The notes under the pieces were generated by a model. That model saw only the letters and a list, made by a program, of their open reading frames with translations. It did no database searches and had not been told where the DNA came from. Source: Paracamarosporium sp. OC-R06-R3 (taxonomy: Eukaryota > Ascomycota > Dothideomycetes > Pleosporales > Didymosphaeriaceae). From it: DNA of 64,000 nucleotides. The stretch spans positions 1-64,000 of the forward strand of contig JACVRA010000022.1 of assembly GCA_019828545.1 (NCBI GenBank). Reading direction: 5' to 3'. Shown here in pieces: positions 12,695-24,826 of the stretch (position 1 is its first letter; each line of letters starts with the position of its first letter). Both the position numbers and the translations under genes were made by a program.

Positions 12695-13388
12695 AAAGTT
12701 GTGAAGACGTGTTGAATTATTTTGACCTTAGATTGTACAACATGGCGCAGGCATGATGGCATGAGACTGGAGTCTCATAATGATTGTAATATTTGGAGCT
12801 GTTCAATCGGTACAAGCATCCCTTTTGTCTTCTAGGTGTTGAAACGGGTTAGAAGCCAGTTTCTTCTTCTCTTCATCCGCTTACCAAGCGGCTGCACATA
12901 TACTACGACACAAGGGCTGGGTTTTAGTGGATTTGGCTGGCGAATATGTTAGATAAGCGTTTGCATTGACTTAAATATACGGATCTCAGTATGACCATTG
13001 TTCACTAGACGGATTCGCATCGTGACGTTCATGATTCGGTATAATGGTGTTGAGACTGGAAATGGACCCCCGTTTGAGGTCGCACACACACGTAACCAAA
13101 ACATGGTCTTGGCTCCGGACAAGGGTGGAAGTTTGAACTCAGGAGTATAAGGTTTGCCCATGCGGATGGATAGCATACTACATATTCGAGGCCTCTCTCG
13201 AGAATGGTCCGTTCTAGCTGTTCAAAAGTGTAAGGTGATGGTATTGGGCCGTTAAGATTACGGGGGCACGTGCGGGCGTGGCGCGTCCCTTCTCTTCCGA
13301 CACACTCCGCAAACCGCGACCCCCCAAGTCGGACCACTATTTTTTGGAGAAGCAATCCTCAACAACCCAGCTACTGTTGCCGCCCACC
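12695..13388. other. Intergenic, FKS1 3' end to LCB1 promoter
   Basis: 3' flank of FKS1 and upstream DNA of LCB1. No coding signal was recognised. Confidence 0.6.
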
Positions 13389-15141
13389 ATGGATTTCCAA
13401 GAAACGCAGAACACGCTCGTGCGCCTTTTCAACGACGCAAATGCCCAGTTTCACAAAATGCCCGGCTCCGCCATCATACTGCGGTACATCCAAAGCAGCT
13501 ACCAGGACGATCCCGTGCGCAGTGCGATTGAGCTGTTTTTGTTCCTTTTTGCAGTGCGGTATATGTTGAGTCCAAGCTATAGTACGCAGAAGAAGGTCAA
13601 GCTGACCGAGGAGGTGAGTTGGGAGTGTGTGCAGGGGAACCAGGGATAGGGGCGCTGACGCAGGAGTAGGAGATTGACGAATTGGTGGATGAGTGGACGC
13701 CAGAGCCGCTCGTCACTTCGCCGACAGCAGCCGACGAGCTGGAGAACGAGAAACGCCCAGTCCTCGTGGGGTATGCCACCCAAATGGAAGAGACCCGGAA
13801 TCGTCTTGCTGATGCGCGCGCAGTCCCACCGGCCCCAAGTCAAAGCTCTCCAACGGCCGCACCGTAACAAACCTCGCATCCTACAACTTCTATAACTTTG
13901 TCGGCAACGAGACACTCAAGGAGAAGGCTATCCAGACACTACGCACTTATGGCGTGGGACCATGCGGTCCGCCTGGCTTCTATGGGACGCAGGACGTGCA
14001 CATGAAGACGGAGGCGGATGTCGCGGGGCACTTGGGCGTACCTGCCTGCATCATCTACGCGCAATCTTTCTCGACTATCTCTAGCGTTATTCCGTCGTTT
14101 TCGAAGCGAGGCGATGTCATCGTTGCAGACAAGGCGGTCAACTTCTCGACACGGAAGGGCATTCAGATTAGCAGGAGCACGGTAAGGTGGTACGAGCATA
14201 ACGATATGGAGGACTTGGAAAGGGTACTACAGAAGGTTACCAAGGAACAAGCAAAGAAGCCGCTTACTAGGCGCTTCATCATCACCGAAGGCATGTTTGA
14301 GAACATTGGTGATGTGTCGGATGTTCCTAAGCTCGTGAGTTTTCCACATTTCAGCATCTTATATACAAAGCACTAACTGTATCTTTAGGTCGAACTCAAG
14401 CACAAGTACAAGTTCCGATTAATTCTGGACGAAACCTGGTCTTATGGTGTCCTCGGCAGGACTGGTCGCGGCCTCACTGAAGCACAGAACGTGGATGCCA
14501 GGGAAATTGACATGATAATCGGCAGCCTCGCGGGACCTTTGTGTGCCGCGGGAGGCTTCTGCGCTGGGACAGAAGAAGTGGTGGAGCACCAGCGCATATC
14601 GTCCGCATCCTACACATACTCCGCTGCGCTTCCCGCCCTTCTTTCGACCACCGCCAGTGAAACAATATCCATGCTCCAAGAACAGCCCGAAATATTGGCC
14701 GGTCTGCGGGACAACATCAAGGCCATGCGAGCTCAGCTGGACCCCAGGAGCGACTGGGTCAAGTGCACCAGTGCCGTGGACAACCCGATATTGATCTTGA
14801 CCCTGAAGCCGGAAGTTGTAGCTTCCAAAAACTGGAGCATAGACGACCAGCAACACTTGTTGCAGGATGCAGTTGATGAGGTACGTTGTACTGACGTTTC
14901 GATTCCTACTGAGCGGAACATTGACATGAAACAGTGTCTTACCAACGGCGTCCTCGTCACAAGGCTCAGATCCTACCCTCTAGGCCTTGGAGTCAACCCG
15001 CGAGACGAAGGATGGCAACCAACGCCCGCCATTAAGGTCTGCGTTACTTCTGGCCTGACTAAGAAGGAGACAGAGAAGGCGGGCATCACTATCCGGCACG
15101 CAATTACGAAGGTAGTGAAGAGCAACAAGTGGAGTAAATGA
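13389..15141 (+). CDS. LCB1: Serine palmitoyltransferase subunit 1
   Basis: Subunit of the ER enzyme that condenses serine with palmitoyl-CoA, the first step of sphingolipid synthesis. Five exons: 13389-13613, 13670-13770, 13824-14334, 14389-14880 and 14935-15141, giving 511 residues. The start lies in CCACCATGG. A membrane span lies near residues 45-60 (ELFLFLFAVRYM). The alpha-oxoamine synthase fold follows: NLASYNFYNF, GVGPCGPPGFYG and the aspartate motif LILDETWSYGVLG. Where catalytic homologues carry the PLP lysine, this protein reads GSLAGPLCAAGGFC with no Lys, as expected for LCB1; the lysine is supplied by LCB2. The cysteine near the start of the active site (GPCGPP) is the region mutated in human SPTLC1 neuropathy. 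Intact. Confidence 0.96.
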
Positions 15142-15890
15142 GAATGAGTTTAGAGTCATTGCATGGGCGGCGTTCATATAGCGGAGTTCCATCAAGATGA
15201 CTACAAGAGCTTTGGGGTGTTGTTTCTGTATAGTTCCCTCACCGCTTGTACCCGGTTTAGAGGTCCCATACCAGTAATGCATAATTCTACGATTACAACC
15301 AGTTCTGCAGCTTCCGAACTGCTCCAAACAGGAGTTTGCCTGGACGCGTGTGACGATTGTAATTGCATCGTCATTTCCAGTCCAGGGGGTTGGTCGCAAG
15401 CTTTCGCGAACCAACCCCAACCCCTTCCCAGCCTCTCAGCGGGTTCCTCGGCCGCGCCGGACGTTAACACCTGCGCCAGGCACCACACGCCTAGTTGCTC
15501 GTTGCTACCTCGACACTCTTTGCGCGTGGATCCGTCCTTGCTGCTCTGCTTCGACGGCGCGCAATTCGTTCCGCAATTGCTGGTACCCCGCGATCGCAGC
15601 CCACGTCACTTGCATTCGCTTAGAGGTCGACCTGCGCCCGCATCGCGAAACCGGAACGCCGACAGCTTCGTGCCCGCTTTTCTCCGCGACGAATTATTGA
15701 AAGGAGGGCTCTAGGAGGATATTGCGGAAGGACAGACAGTCAAGAGCAGCGCAAACGGGGGATCGCATAACCGCTCAACGAGGCCTCAGGCATCGCATCT
15801 CTCTGGAGCTTTGAACCCCAAGGCCACACCGGATACAATATATTGCAAAAGAGCTTGAACACGTAGGAACACGTAGGAACACGAGACACA
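15142..15890. other. Intergenic, LCB1 to tetraspan gene
   Basis: A 183-codon open frame (15163-15714) covers most of it, but its translation has no domain and a shuffled, Arg/Ser/Pro-rich composition. I treat the stretch as non-coding. A 10-bp triple repeat ends just before the next start codon. Confidence 0.55.
15857..15885. repeat. GAACACGTAG triplicate in a 5' leader
   Basis: Three copies of GAACACGTAG, the last cut to GAACACGAG, ending 5 bp before the ATG of the membrane-protein gene. Each contains CACGT, half of an E-box-like CACGTG. Confidence 0.9.
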
Positions 15891-16611
15891 ATGGCGCGCA
15901 CAGTCGTAGGCTCAGCGGTCGTCGTCCGCGAGAAGTACTTCTGGCCCGACGCGCAGCTCAACTTCTGGACCATCATCATGCTTGCGACCGCGGGAACTAT
16001 TCTGGGTGTCTTTGCAGAGTTCCTAGTCATACAGAATCGCATGGGGCAGGAGATTCCTTGGTGCGTTCCCTTCTGCTTCCCCATCTCCACCTCTGTCCTC
16101 TCCACGTCCAATTGCTAACCAGGTACGAACAGGATCATACCGTACGGCATCACAGTAGGCGCCCTGACCATAGTATGGATCCTCATCATGCTCGTCCTCA
16201 TTGCGCAACGGCGGCTGCTACCGGGGGTAGTCATGCTATTCAGCTTCATACTCCTCGTGCTCTTCATCGCGGGCATCATCGGAACCGCGCTGAACCTGTT
16301 CGCTGGACCGAACATCAGCGGGCTGTGCAACCAGTTCGTGAACAACGTGCCGCAGTACGGGGCCAGCATAAACACGCTCGCATGGCTGCAGCAAAACAGC
16401 ATCTGTAAGCCTGATCCCATCCCATCTCGTCTCCCTTTCTTGAAATCAGAAAGGAGATGCGCGAGGATTGTTTGTAGGACGAGATATACTAATGTGTTTT
16501 CCTCCAGGCCAATGCTGGAACGCCGCCTTCGCCTTCTGGATCATTGGCACCGTCTTCTTCGTTTGGATCATGGTCATGGCCAGCCAAGTGAATCAGAACC
16601 AGTACGGCTAG
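15891..16611 (+). CDS. Four-span membrane protein, MARVEL-like
   Basis: Three exons, 15891-16060, 16133-16404 and 16508-16611, encode 181 residues. Four hydrophobic segments are visible: around NFWTIIMLATAGTILGVF, ITVGALTIVWILIMLVLI, VVMLFSFILLVLFIAGIIG and AFAFWIIGTVFFVWIMVMA. The spacing resembles MARVEL-type tetraspan proteins of fungal membranes. The loop before the last span has paired cysteines (GLC ... CQCW). The N-terminus is short and cytosolic-looking; the C-terminus ends in a polar QVNQNQYG. No catalytic motif is seen. The family assignment rests on topology only, and another small tetraspan family is possible. The coding status is well supported by three in-frame splice joins. Confidence 0.85.
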
Positions 16612-16816
16612 GGACCGCCCTGGTTCAACCTTTTATGTTATCTGCTCAGACCGGTTTCCCTAATGTATTGATATTATGTATATGCTGCTATGAACATTAT
16701 ACGCAGCACGGCCGGCGTTTGTGGGGTTTTCCTTTAACGAGATACCGTAGCATGGGTGGGTGTTTGGGCTTGGGATGGGAGGCATGTGATAATGTATATG
16801 CGAGAGGGACTTGGCT

Positions 16817-16840
16817 GGGAATATGGGAATATGGGAATAT
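16817..16840. repeat. GGGAATAT x3
   Basis: Three perfect 8-bp units in the intergenic DNA after the tetraspan gene. Confidence 0.95.
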
Positions 16841-18044
16841 GCTAGCTATGCTACGTATGCATCGAGGGACATGAAGCTCGTCGTTGATGGCCACACGGCG
16901 ATTCACTTCGTTTCGCAGCGCTTCGCAATGGAAACGTACTCTGACCATGAACATGTCATGTCTTAGACACCATGCAGCACCCAATATACTACCCTCCCGA
17001 TGCTACCCAAACCAATCTAACCCTCGCATCGCACAGCACTCCACATGAAACCCTCCCTTCGCACAAGTACCACGCACCATACGAACGCACGCGCGTTGCC
17101 TCACCCGGCTCTCCCAGCTTCCGCTCACCACATCAGCACTCACCTGCAGGCTCAATCTCCGCCGCGCGCACACACCCGCGGAGCGAGAATCCAGCCTCGA
17201 TCAGATCGCGCTGAAAACATGGAACTCTTGTGGAAAGCAAGTTTGGAGCTGGTCAGAGCGCCATGTCGGCGGCGCCACGCGGCGCTTTTCCAGGTACCCG
17301 TATCTCGCCAAGCGAAGCGAAGTAAGCTGAGATGGGATGGGAGATGGGGTGGTTATGCGTTATCTGTGTATATTTGGGTATGTGTGCGTGGCGATGGGAT
17401 ACGAGGAGCAAAGGGGGATGTCTCGGGTTGGGATAGCGGGCTTTCGATCGGTGTCTTGCTTGTGTAGTCTTCGGGATGGATGGGGCACAGGACAATATAC
17501 ATCTATCTACCAGCGACATGCGGGAAAACCCACCGAGCCCATCCTATCGCATCCACAGCACGATCTCGATCTCTCCGCAAGCAGTCTAGCCCCCTTCCCT
17601 TCCCTTCCCATCCCAGTCCGCCCAGCCCAGCCCTCCTGTGGCGGTGCACCCAAGCATACACAACCTAACCTTACCAAGCAAAAACCCCCCCGTAACAATA
17701 CACCACTTACACCCGTTCCAAGCTAAGCGCCTCGCGAACCTAACACGCCGACCGCGTCGCGCGTCTCGCCGAGCAACCACCAGACAAAAAAAGAGGGGCG
17801 CCCACCACCGGCTATTCGCTCACGCCGTCCTGTCGTCATGCAACGCCCCGGACAAAGCCTAGCCCAGCCCCAGCCCAGCCAGCCTCGCTTTATTCTCATG
17901 ACGAGTATATTCGCCAGGCGTGCGTGGTTGTCTGGGATATGGCGGGTAGGTGGGGAGAGCGGTGCGACGGAGGAGAGACGATTAGGAAGCTGGCTTGGTC
18001 AACGGGATGGGTGTGCGGGGACAGACGAACGAGCGAACGACCGG

Positions 18045-18060
18045 GTGCGTGCGTGCGTGC
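18045..18060. repeat. (GTGC)4 microsatellite
   Basis: Four perfect GTGC units; intergenic. Confidence 0.9.
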
Positions 18061-19015
18061 ATCTGTGGGCCTGAGGGAAGAAAAAATAGGTTGGTGTTTA
18101 TTTGTGTAAACATGGATGGGGCCTCGTGCGCCGTGCGGCGAAGATCGAGTTCGCATTGTGCGCGGCCACGCACGCATGCAAGAGCGTGCAACCCATCGCG
18201 GTTGCGCTGGGTGTTTGCGTTTGCGTTGCGTATTGCCCGGTCGGTGGTGCCTACTGGTGGATTTGCATGCATAGGCGATCTTGATGGCCGTGGCACTGCA
18301 TCGATTCGCTGTCGGCGCTCCTTTTCTCTTGCACGCTACATGTCACGCACCTATCAGCGTCACAAGCCATATATGGCAATCAAGTTTGGGGAGATATGGT
18401 TAGGCTAAGAATGTTCCTATTTTCCGGCCAACATGCCTCTCTATCTGCATGTTGACTGCAGCCCCTAAAGGGACCAATAACTATCTGAATTTTGAAATCA
18501 TGCGCGGGCGCAGCATCACTGACTGTACAAATTCTTGCACCCATTGTGAAACATGGACAAACGAAACAAAGTCGAGCCTATTAGTATACATGAGACAAAT
18601 TGATACAGAAGGCGTGGGGTATGCAAGGAAGCAGGTAGTACAGAGCGCTTGCTGTTTTGCTAGCTCCGCTCGTACCGCCAGATAACATGTTGATGATGAA
18701 GTGTTAGGGGAGGCAGGCCTGTCTCCCGTGGTATCTGTATGGCCCGCCGTTGTTCTCGGCTATGAGACGTTGCGGCAGGATGTGGTGATGCGAGACGCTC
18801 GTCGTCTTCTAACGCCGCTGGCGACAATGAAAATATCCAGTAGAACGCCGTGCTATGGTAAGGACAGTATGTAGAAAAGTGGCTCCATCGGCTGGGTAGA
18901 TCCAACAACACGTATGTGTGTACATCGACATGTATCCAGCGTCATGTCGCAGTCATCAGTCATTCCCTCTGCAGTTGGAGGGTGGTCGTAGTCAAAATTG
19001 CAGTGGTACTGCTCT

Positions 19016-20240
19016 TCAGGAGACGAGTTCTCCACCCAGCTCCATGCCCAAGCCTTCGACCTTGGGGATTCTAGTATCACTTGTGGGAGGTATAATGGTA
19101 TCGAAGTTAAGTCTTCGTCGAGCTTCGCGAGTGGCGATTGGCGTCTTTGAGGCAATTGGCGTGCGATTCCAGGATTGGTTGATCTGTGCAGGGCTTGGTG
19201 ACATGTTGAGGAAGTCGGCGAAGTTGAGGTTGGCATTGGGCGTCTGTAGGCCAAAACCGAAGTTGGGCCCTCCACCTGGCGTGGACATCATAGATGATGG
19301 TAGCGGTGTGGATTTCGACGGCGGTGTTGATGGAGGGAGCATATTCAGTCTTGAATCACCCGGGCGTGCTGGTGACGGAGAGGTTGCAAAATGCATAAGT
19401 AAGCCAACATCCTCCTCTCCTTTGTGTCCCTCTCGTGCTGCACCGACAGCTGTGAAGCCGCTTTGACGTAGGCGGGCGGAACGAGCGACGCCAGGAGGCG
19501 GGGTGCGTGGGGCCCTCGGTGGAGAGGATCGTATGAACGACTTGTTGAGTTGGAACGACGTTACGGGAAGATCTTCGTCATCATCTTCGGACAGCAGGGG
19601 CGAGTGGGGGTCGGGAATCGTCGATGTCTCGGAGACGAACGAGAGGCTGGGGGCATGCTGCAAACGGCCGAAGCGAGCATGTCTGCGATGGTATACCGGC
19701 GACGACTCGGGTAGATGGAAGCTGTTCTTCCATGATTGGGATGCGATAGTCGACGTCCTCACTTTGGCACGATTGTGGTTACTGGTGCCGGGATAGTTGT
19801 TGAAGGATTTGGTGTAGCGAGGCCTCTTGCTCTGGCTGTGGTGACTGTGGTTGCTGGACCGACTGCCAGACCTGCCAATTTCCTCTGAGAATATAGGTGC
19901 GGCGAGCGGGGACGAGTCGAGCACGCCGTCTTGATAGAAGCGTTCCGACACCGACGAAGCATTCGACATGGTGTCGTTGCTGGAACCGGGGCGCTTCCGC
20001 TTGAGCTCGACATCTACCCGAGGCTCCAGGTGGTCGAGCGAAAGGTCCTGCCATCCGTGTTTGATCTTCACGTTTGCCAGGGCGAGGCGGTTCTGCAGTG
20101 TGCGGGTCACCTATCGAGACGGAATTAGCATGCAAAGGCCAAAGGGGCCCACGGCAAGAAGCTACCTTTGAGACCTGGGCCCTCCGCAGCACCCTGCTCG
20201 CGACCTCAGCGGGCTGGTCACTGCGGTCGAGGTTGGCCAT
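19016..20240 (-). CDS. Whi5/Nrm1-like cell-cycle transcription repressor
   Basis: Two exons, 20240-20166 and 20110-19016, joined by a 55-nt intron (GTAGCT...GATAG), give 389 residues. The N-terminus has TLQNRLALANVKIKHGW, followed by LSLDHLE, matching the short Whi5-like domain of Whi5 and Nrm1 (corepressors of the SBF/MBF G1/S program). Two further motifs that I associate with filamentous-fungal members are present: LLMHFATSPSPARP and NFADFLNMSPSPAQ. The rest is disordered, Ser/Pro-rich with several SP/TP sites that could be CDK targets (for example TPPPG, TPPSKSTP). Position and length fit the family. The function is inferred from the family; the DNA-binding partner is not in the window. 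Confidence 0.72.
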
Positions 20241-21559
20241 GGTGGAGAGGTTACAGCGAGCAGGCTTGCGGTGCGGAGGAGAGGTTGATGTGCTCTCGCA
20301 AGCGTTTCAACGGCGGTTGCAGGCTTGGAGGTCGCACCAGCTGAATCGGCAGAGGAATGTGGACAGTGCTCCGAAGGGTTAGGGAATAGCTTCGCACAGG
20401 CCGCAGCACACCGGGCAATCGAGGCGGGCTACTTGTCAGCGCCAGATTGGGGCAGTGGAGAGCAACTGCAGAGCTGATGACTATTACAGATCCATCCCGC
20501 ACAAAGACGCTGGCTAGGCAATTGGCAGCCTGGCGAGATTACTTTCGTTGTTTGGCGAGGAACAAGGGGACGAAGCTAGAGAGCGTAACCAATGCTGACA
20601 GATTTTTTACCGTTCAGAAACACGTTAGTCATGCGTCTTTCAGCCACACTTGACCATCTTCGCCAGGCCCCGCTGTTGGTGCCATGGTGAAATTGAAGAT
20701 TGCCGCCGCGCAAGCGCAGATTACACCAAGATGTCCTTGGACAAGCGGTTGGTGGCTTTGTCGAGCTTATTTTCGCTTTCGGATCTCCATGTCTCTACCT
20801 CTGGCACCTTTGCAGCAGCTAAATAGCGATGCGGCGGCGCGACGCCCCTGCCGCTGCTGCTGATCCGTCGTATCCGCAGCCCGCACAACAGGCCGTGATT
20901 GGCCATGATGGCCGATATGGCACCAGCATGCGCTTCCTGTGAAGAGCCCCAAGCATGCTGGGAGAATCAGTTCAACCTTGGAACACGGCCAAGGAGAGCG
21001 AGTTTGTGCGGTCGGAGGCGGCGCGTTTAGCTTTCGCGCTTGGACTCGAGCGACGTCATTGGAAGGGAAGCAGCATCCAGCACTGTGCAACACAAACTGG
21101 CCTCCACGACCCCCATGTCGCCCTTTGCTTGCCTGTTCATGTGTGCCTGCTAATCCGTGAGATGTGCAACTGTTCCTGGCTCCTCTGAAATCGTCCACTT
21201 GCTACTTCCGCTTTTCCAAGCTGAGCGCCCTGCAGCTTTCCTGCACGCTAAGGTGGAGATACTGATAGATCTACCTCGCCCGCCCGCAACCTCCACCTCC
21301 CTTTGCAACCCCGGAGACACGCTCGTCTTCGCCCTTCTACCCTCGTTTCTTGTCGGTCGCCTCTGACTTCATTCGTTTGCCCTCGCCGCGGCCATTGATC
21401 ACCGAAGCTGCCGTTGCTCGCTCCATACCTTCCGCGTCCTTCAACACAGTGCGGTGCGCGATTACGCGTCCTTGGCTGTTCGCCATAGTCCAACCCTCGT
21501 CGCTCGCTCTCATGAGTCTTCAGACATTGTAGCATCCTACAATCGCGACATCTTCGGCG
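20241..21559. other. Divergent intergenic region
   Basis: 1.3 kb between the Whi5-like gene (-) and the metallopeptidase gene (+), so it probably holds both promoters. A CCAAT pentamer occurs near 20589. No coding region is supported. Confidence 0.5.
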
Positions 21560-24061
21560 ATGCCTTCCTTCCTCTCCAGCCTGCGGAGAAAGAGCCGAGC
21601 CCATGTCAAAACAGAGGACAAGCATGCTAAAGACCATGCGGTGGGCAATGGCCATGCGAACGGTCAAAACGGCAATGGCGTGTCCCGGCGCAAATCCTCG
21701 TCAACCTTGAATTCCTCTGCTCTAGGATCATCGTCCACGTCAACTACACCTGCTACGTCGACTTCCGGCGATCCAGGCCTCCAATCGCACGGTGTCAAAG
21801 ACGACATCCCACCACTACCCACATCTCGACCTCAGCTACCCGGTGCAAATCCTACGAAGCGCTACAGCCTCAACGTGAGAACAGCCAACCCTATAGATGA
21901 TCAGTCGCTGATGTGAAACAGGGCATGTCGACCTCCAGCAACACACACCTTTCTGCCAACCCTTCTTCGTTACTTGCACCCCGTGTGCTTTCCGTTTCCG
22001 AGGGCTCATGGGTACGTCCAATGCAAGGTACAATGCGTTTGCTGCTAACGACACTAGGTTCATCAGCAGGTTCTCCTGATCTTTGGCCAAATCGGCGACT
22101 CGAGTCACAGACCGCTGGACGGAACCGTGACTGTAAATCATCACCAGGGGCGCTTTCCTTCTACTGCCTGGCCGGTATGCGACTCGTATTTCAAGGCTTT
22201 GGTGCACCTTGAGCCGGGCTGGAACCGTCTCCGCTTAGACTTCTCCTCTCCGAAAGTGTCCTCAAGCAACACTTCAGTTTCTCCACATGCTTCTTTCCTT
22301 AATGTTAATTACCTTCCCCTTACCGACTCTCCACCACTCCAACTCGCAATCATCCTTGGGAGCGACTCGCCTGGAACTTACGACGCTACGCCAGACCGCA
22401 TACAACGCGAAGGTAATGGTTTAGACCTTGCGGTTAGGAAATTTCGCATGGCAGCATACCTCTGGCAAGCCTTTACTGGCGAGCAGATGAATCGACACGG
22501 CTTTGGAAGGAGGTGCTTTCGTTTTGAAGATTCTTGGGAGCCCGGAACGTTGAGCTATCAAGATTGGGGAACCGGTCAGTTCCGGAATCAGGCCAAGATA
22601 CACATCATAAGGTCTAACAAGACCGTTGCGGAGATCAGAGACTTGGATCGTGCGCAGCAAAACCCCAAAGGCACCAAAAAGGGTGATCTCTTCGGTATTG
22701 CGGCTGATGCTGTAAAGAATTATTTTCAGACACAGCCAGGCCAGAAGCAATACGTGTCTTGTCTGTTTCTCGACGCGCATTGGGATACCAAACACCAGAT
22801 CATCTTGGGGCACGCCGCTCTAGGCGGGGGCGTTGGTGATATCCAACTTGGCATCTTTGGATCGCATGCATTGCAAAGCTATCCTTCGAGCATTGAGGAA
22901 GTGTGGCAAGCGTTCGGTGACTGCACGAGGACGGATACCGCACATGTTGCCAACGATTGCAACGAAGCCGGCAGCAATTGGGAGTCAGCCAACATCGGTA
23001 TCGGAGCTCATCTTCACGAAACTGGCCATCTTTTCGGGTGCCCTCATCAGGAGTCGGGCGTCATGTTGCGCGACTACGTGACTTTCAATCGGACTTTCAC
23101 AACTCGCGAATCGTATTCGACGCGCACCAAATCACCTGGACAGCGACTGGTGCTACCCGCTGATGAGTGCTCCTGGCATGTTCTCGACGCTCTGCGCTTC
23201 CGCTTTCACCCATGTTTCCGAATACCACTTGATTATGGCAACGGAGACGGCAGCGTGCAAGTCTGGACAGTTGATAACGGTCAAGGCGGTGTCATTGCAA
23301 CTTCAAAGTCCGGAATTGCTTGGGTAGAACTGTACCCCGAAGGTGACGATGTTTGCCATTATTGGAAACGGTGGCCTGAAATTGAGAACCAGTACCCTCG
23401 CCAGGTCTCGCTAGTGGAATCAGAACTACGCGATCTTCTACCCAAGGAGAAGCAGAAATCCCGTCTCAAACTAGAGATATTTTCTGCCGGTGGCGGCAAA
23501 CATGTAGTGGAAGACCTTACTCAGCTCGCAAACCAGAAGCTCGCTCGTGTGAAGCTGCCCGACGGGCGATGGGGTTACCGCGGCGGTAAGTTAGGTTATT
23601 CTCAAATGGAGGGTTCTGAGCCCCATGAGATTATCCTCGAAAGCGCTCATATCCAAACGAAACTTCTTTTATCAATTCGAGTTTACCACGGACTTGCTGT
23701 TGACGGTCTTGAATTCATTTACGAGGACTCCACCAGCCAGTTGTTTGGCAAAAGAGGAGGAAAGCCAGGTGGCACTGAATTTGCGCTGGACACAAGGAAG
23801 GGCGAGCTACTGCTTGGATTTTCCCTACGGGCTGGACTCTGGATCGACGGAATCCAGATTTTGACTAGCCTGGGCCGCAAGAGCGAGTGGTTTGGTAATG
23901 CTCACGGCGGCAGTGGGTACGTTTCCCCCAGCCCCATCAAGATACACTATGCTAACCATCATAGACACACGCTCATTCCACCTCGTGGCTACACTATTGG
24001 CGGCATATCGGGCTCATGCGCTGCTTGGCTCGACGGCTTCCAACTGATCATCACTAGGTGA
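21560..24061 (+). CDS. Zinc metallopeptidase with jacalin-like C-terminus (YIL108W-type)
   Basis: Four exons, 21560-21874, 21922-22011, 22058-23916 and 23965-24061, give 786 residues. The last intron (48 nt, GTACGT...CATAG) is a multiple of three with no stop, so reading through it also stays open. Removing it restores GGSGHTLIPPRGY, a jacalin-like repeat end. The first ~100 residues are disordered, Ser/Thr-rich and basic. A conserved beta-rich region (VLLIFGQIGDS) follows. The zinc site HETGHLFGCPH is an HExxH-type motif (Glu at position 2) with a third His. The C-terminal third has jacalin-like lectin features (GISGSCAAWLDGFQLI). Homologues such as yeast YIL108W are cytoplasmic and poorly characterised; no signal peptide is visible here. 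Substrate unknown. Confidence 0.9.
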
Positions 24062-24826
24062 ATGATAGCCTAGAAGGTCATCGTTCGCAATGCATGGAGG
24101 CTCTTCTTACCCTCCAACACTCACGATAGCGTCGTCCAACCGGTACAACCTATCGCAGAACAGTATATGTTCTCTGTCCAGTATAGCATCGTTTGTATCA
24201 TACCAGTATTCCGGGGATATGAGCCTGTTGTTTGCGGAAGTCCTGGATAATGTTCACACCGGGTTTTGCATGAAGTAGACACAAAATACGCGCACCTGGT
24301 CCAACCAACACATCCTCTAATCGAAGGTTGGGCCCGAGTATATACATGGAGAATAGGAGGATGAACTCGCGTACGCTGGATTGAATGGAGATGAATAATA
24401 TGAACAGATGGGTCGGGTCCATCAGAGGGATGTGTCTTCTACGTAATAGCAACAATTAAACAGTAGTCTCAACAGAACATTGGTAATTCATTTCTTGACA
24501 TGCTCGCTGTTGTACCAGTGGTCGTTCATTGTGATTCTGTAAATATATATTCGGTAAATCTATAATCAGCCCATGACACATGAGGCTGTGAGCCGTAAAC
24601 GTATGTGTACCGTTGAAAGCCATTTGCGTCACTCCAATGGATATCAAATATTCCTCGTGTACTTGTACTTGTACTCATCAACCGCGAGAAGGCGTTCTCA
24701 CATTCAACATCCCTCGTATCATCGGACGCGCGAGAACAGCCTGCAAATTACATATTCGTCGCCATACCAGTCTCCCACATCTCTCTCCCTGCCCTCCCTC
24801 CTCGTCTCCTCATACCTCCAGCCCAT
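24062..24826. other. Convergent intergenic region
   Basis: 3' flanks of the metallopeptidase and phosphatidylserine synthase genes. No coding or RNA feature was recognised. Confidence 0.55.

Larger units (their letters stand above)
16612..19015. other. Intergenic, 2.4 kb without a recognised gene
   Basis: Between the tetraspan gene and the 3' end of the Whi5-like gene. Open frames on both strands overlap one another and are Arg/His/Pro/Ser-rich with no domain. It holds an 8-bp and a 4-bp repeat and long C-rich runs (17580-17900). No RNA gene was recognised. Confidence 0.5.

Noticed and set aside
15163..15714. 183-codon frame after LCB1
   Set aside because: Shuffled composition, no domain, and it begins inside the LCB1 3' flank. 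No supporting splice or family signal.
18918..19466. 182-codon plus-strand frame
   Set aside because: Antisense to the Whi5-like gene, which has matching family motifs and a good splice join.
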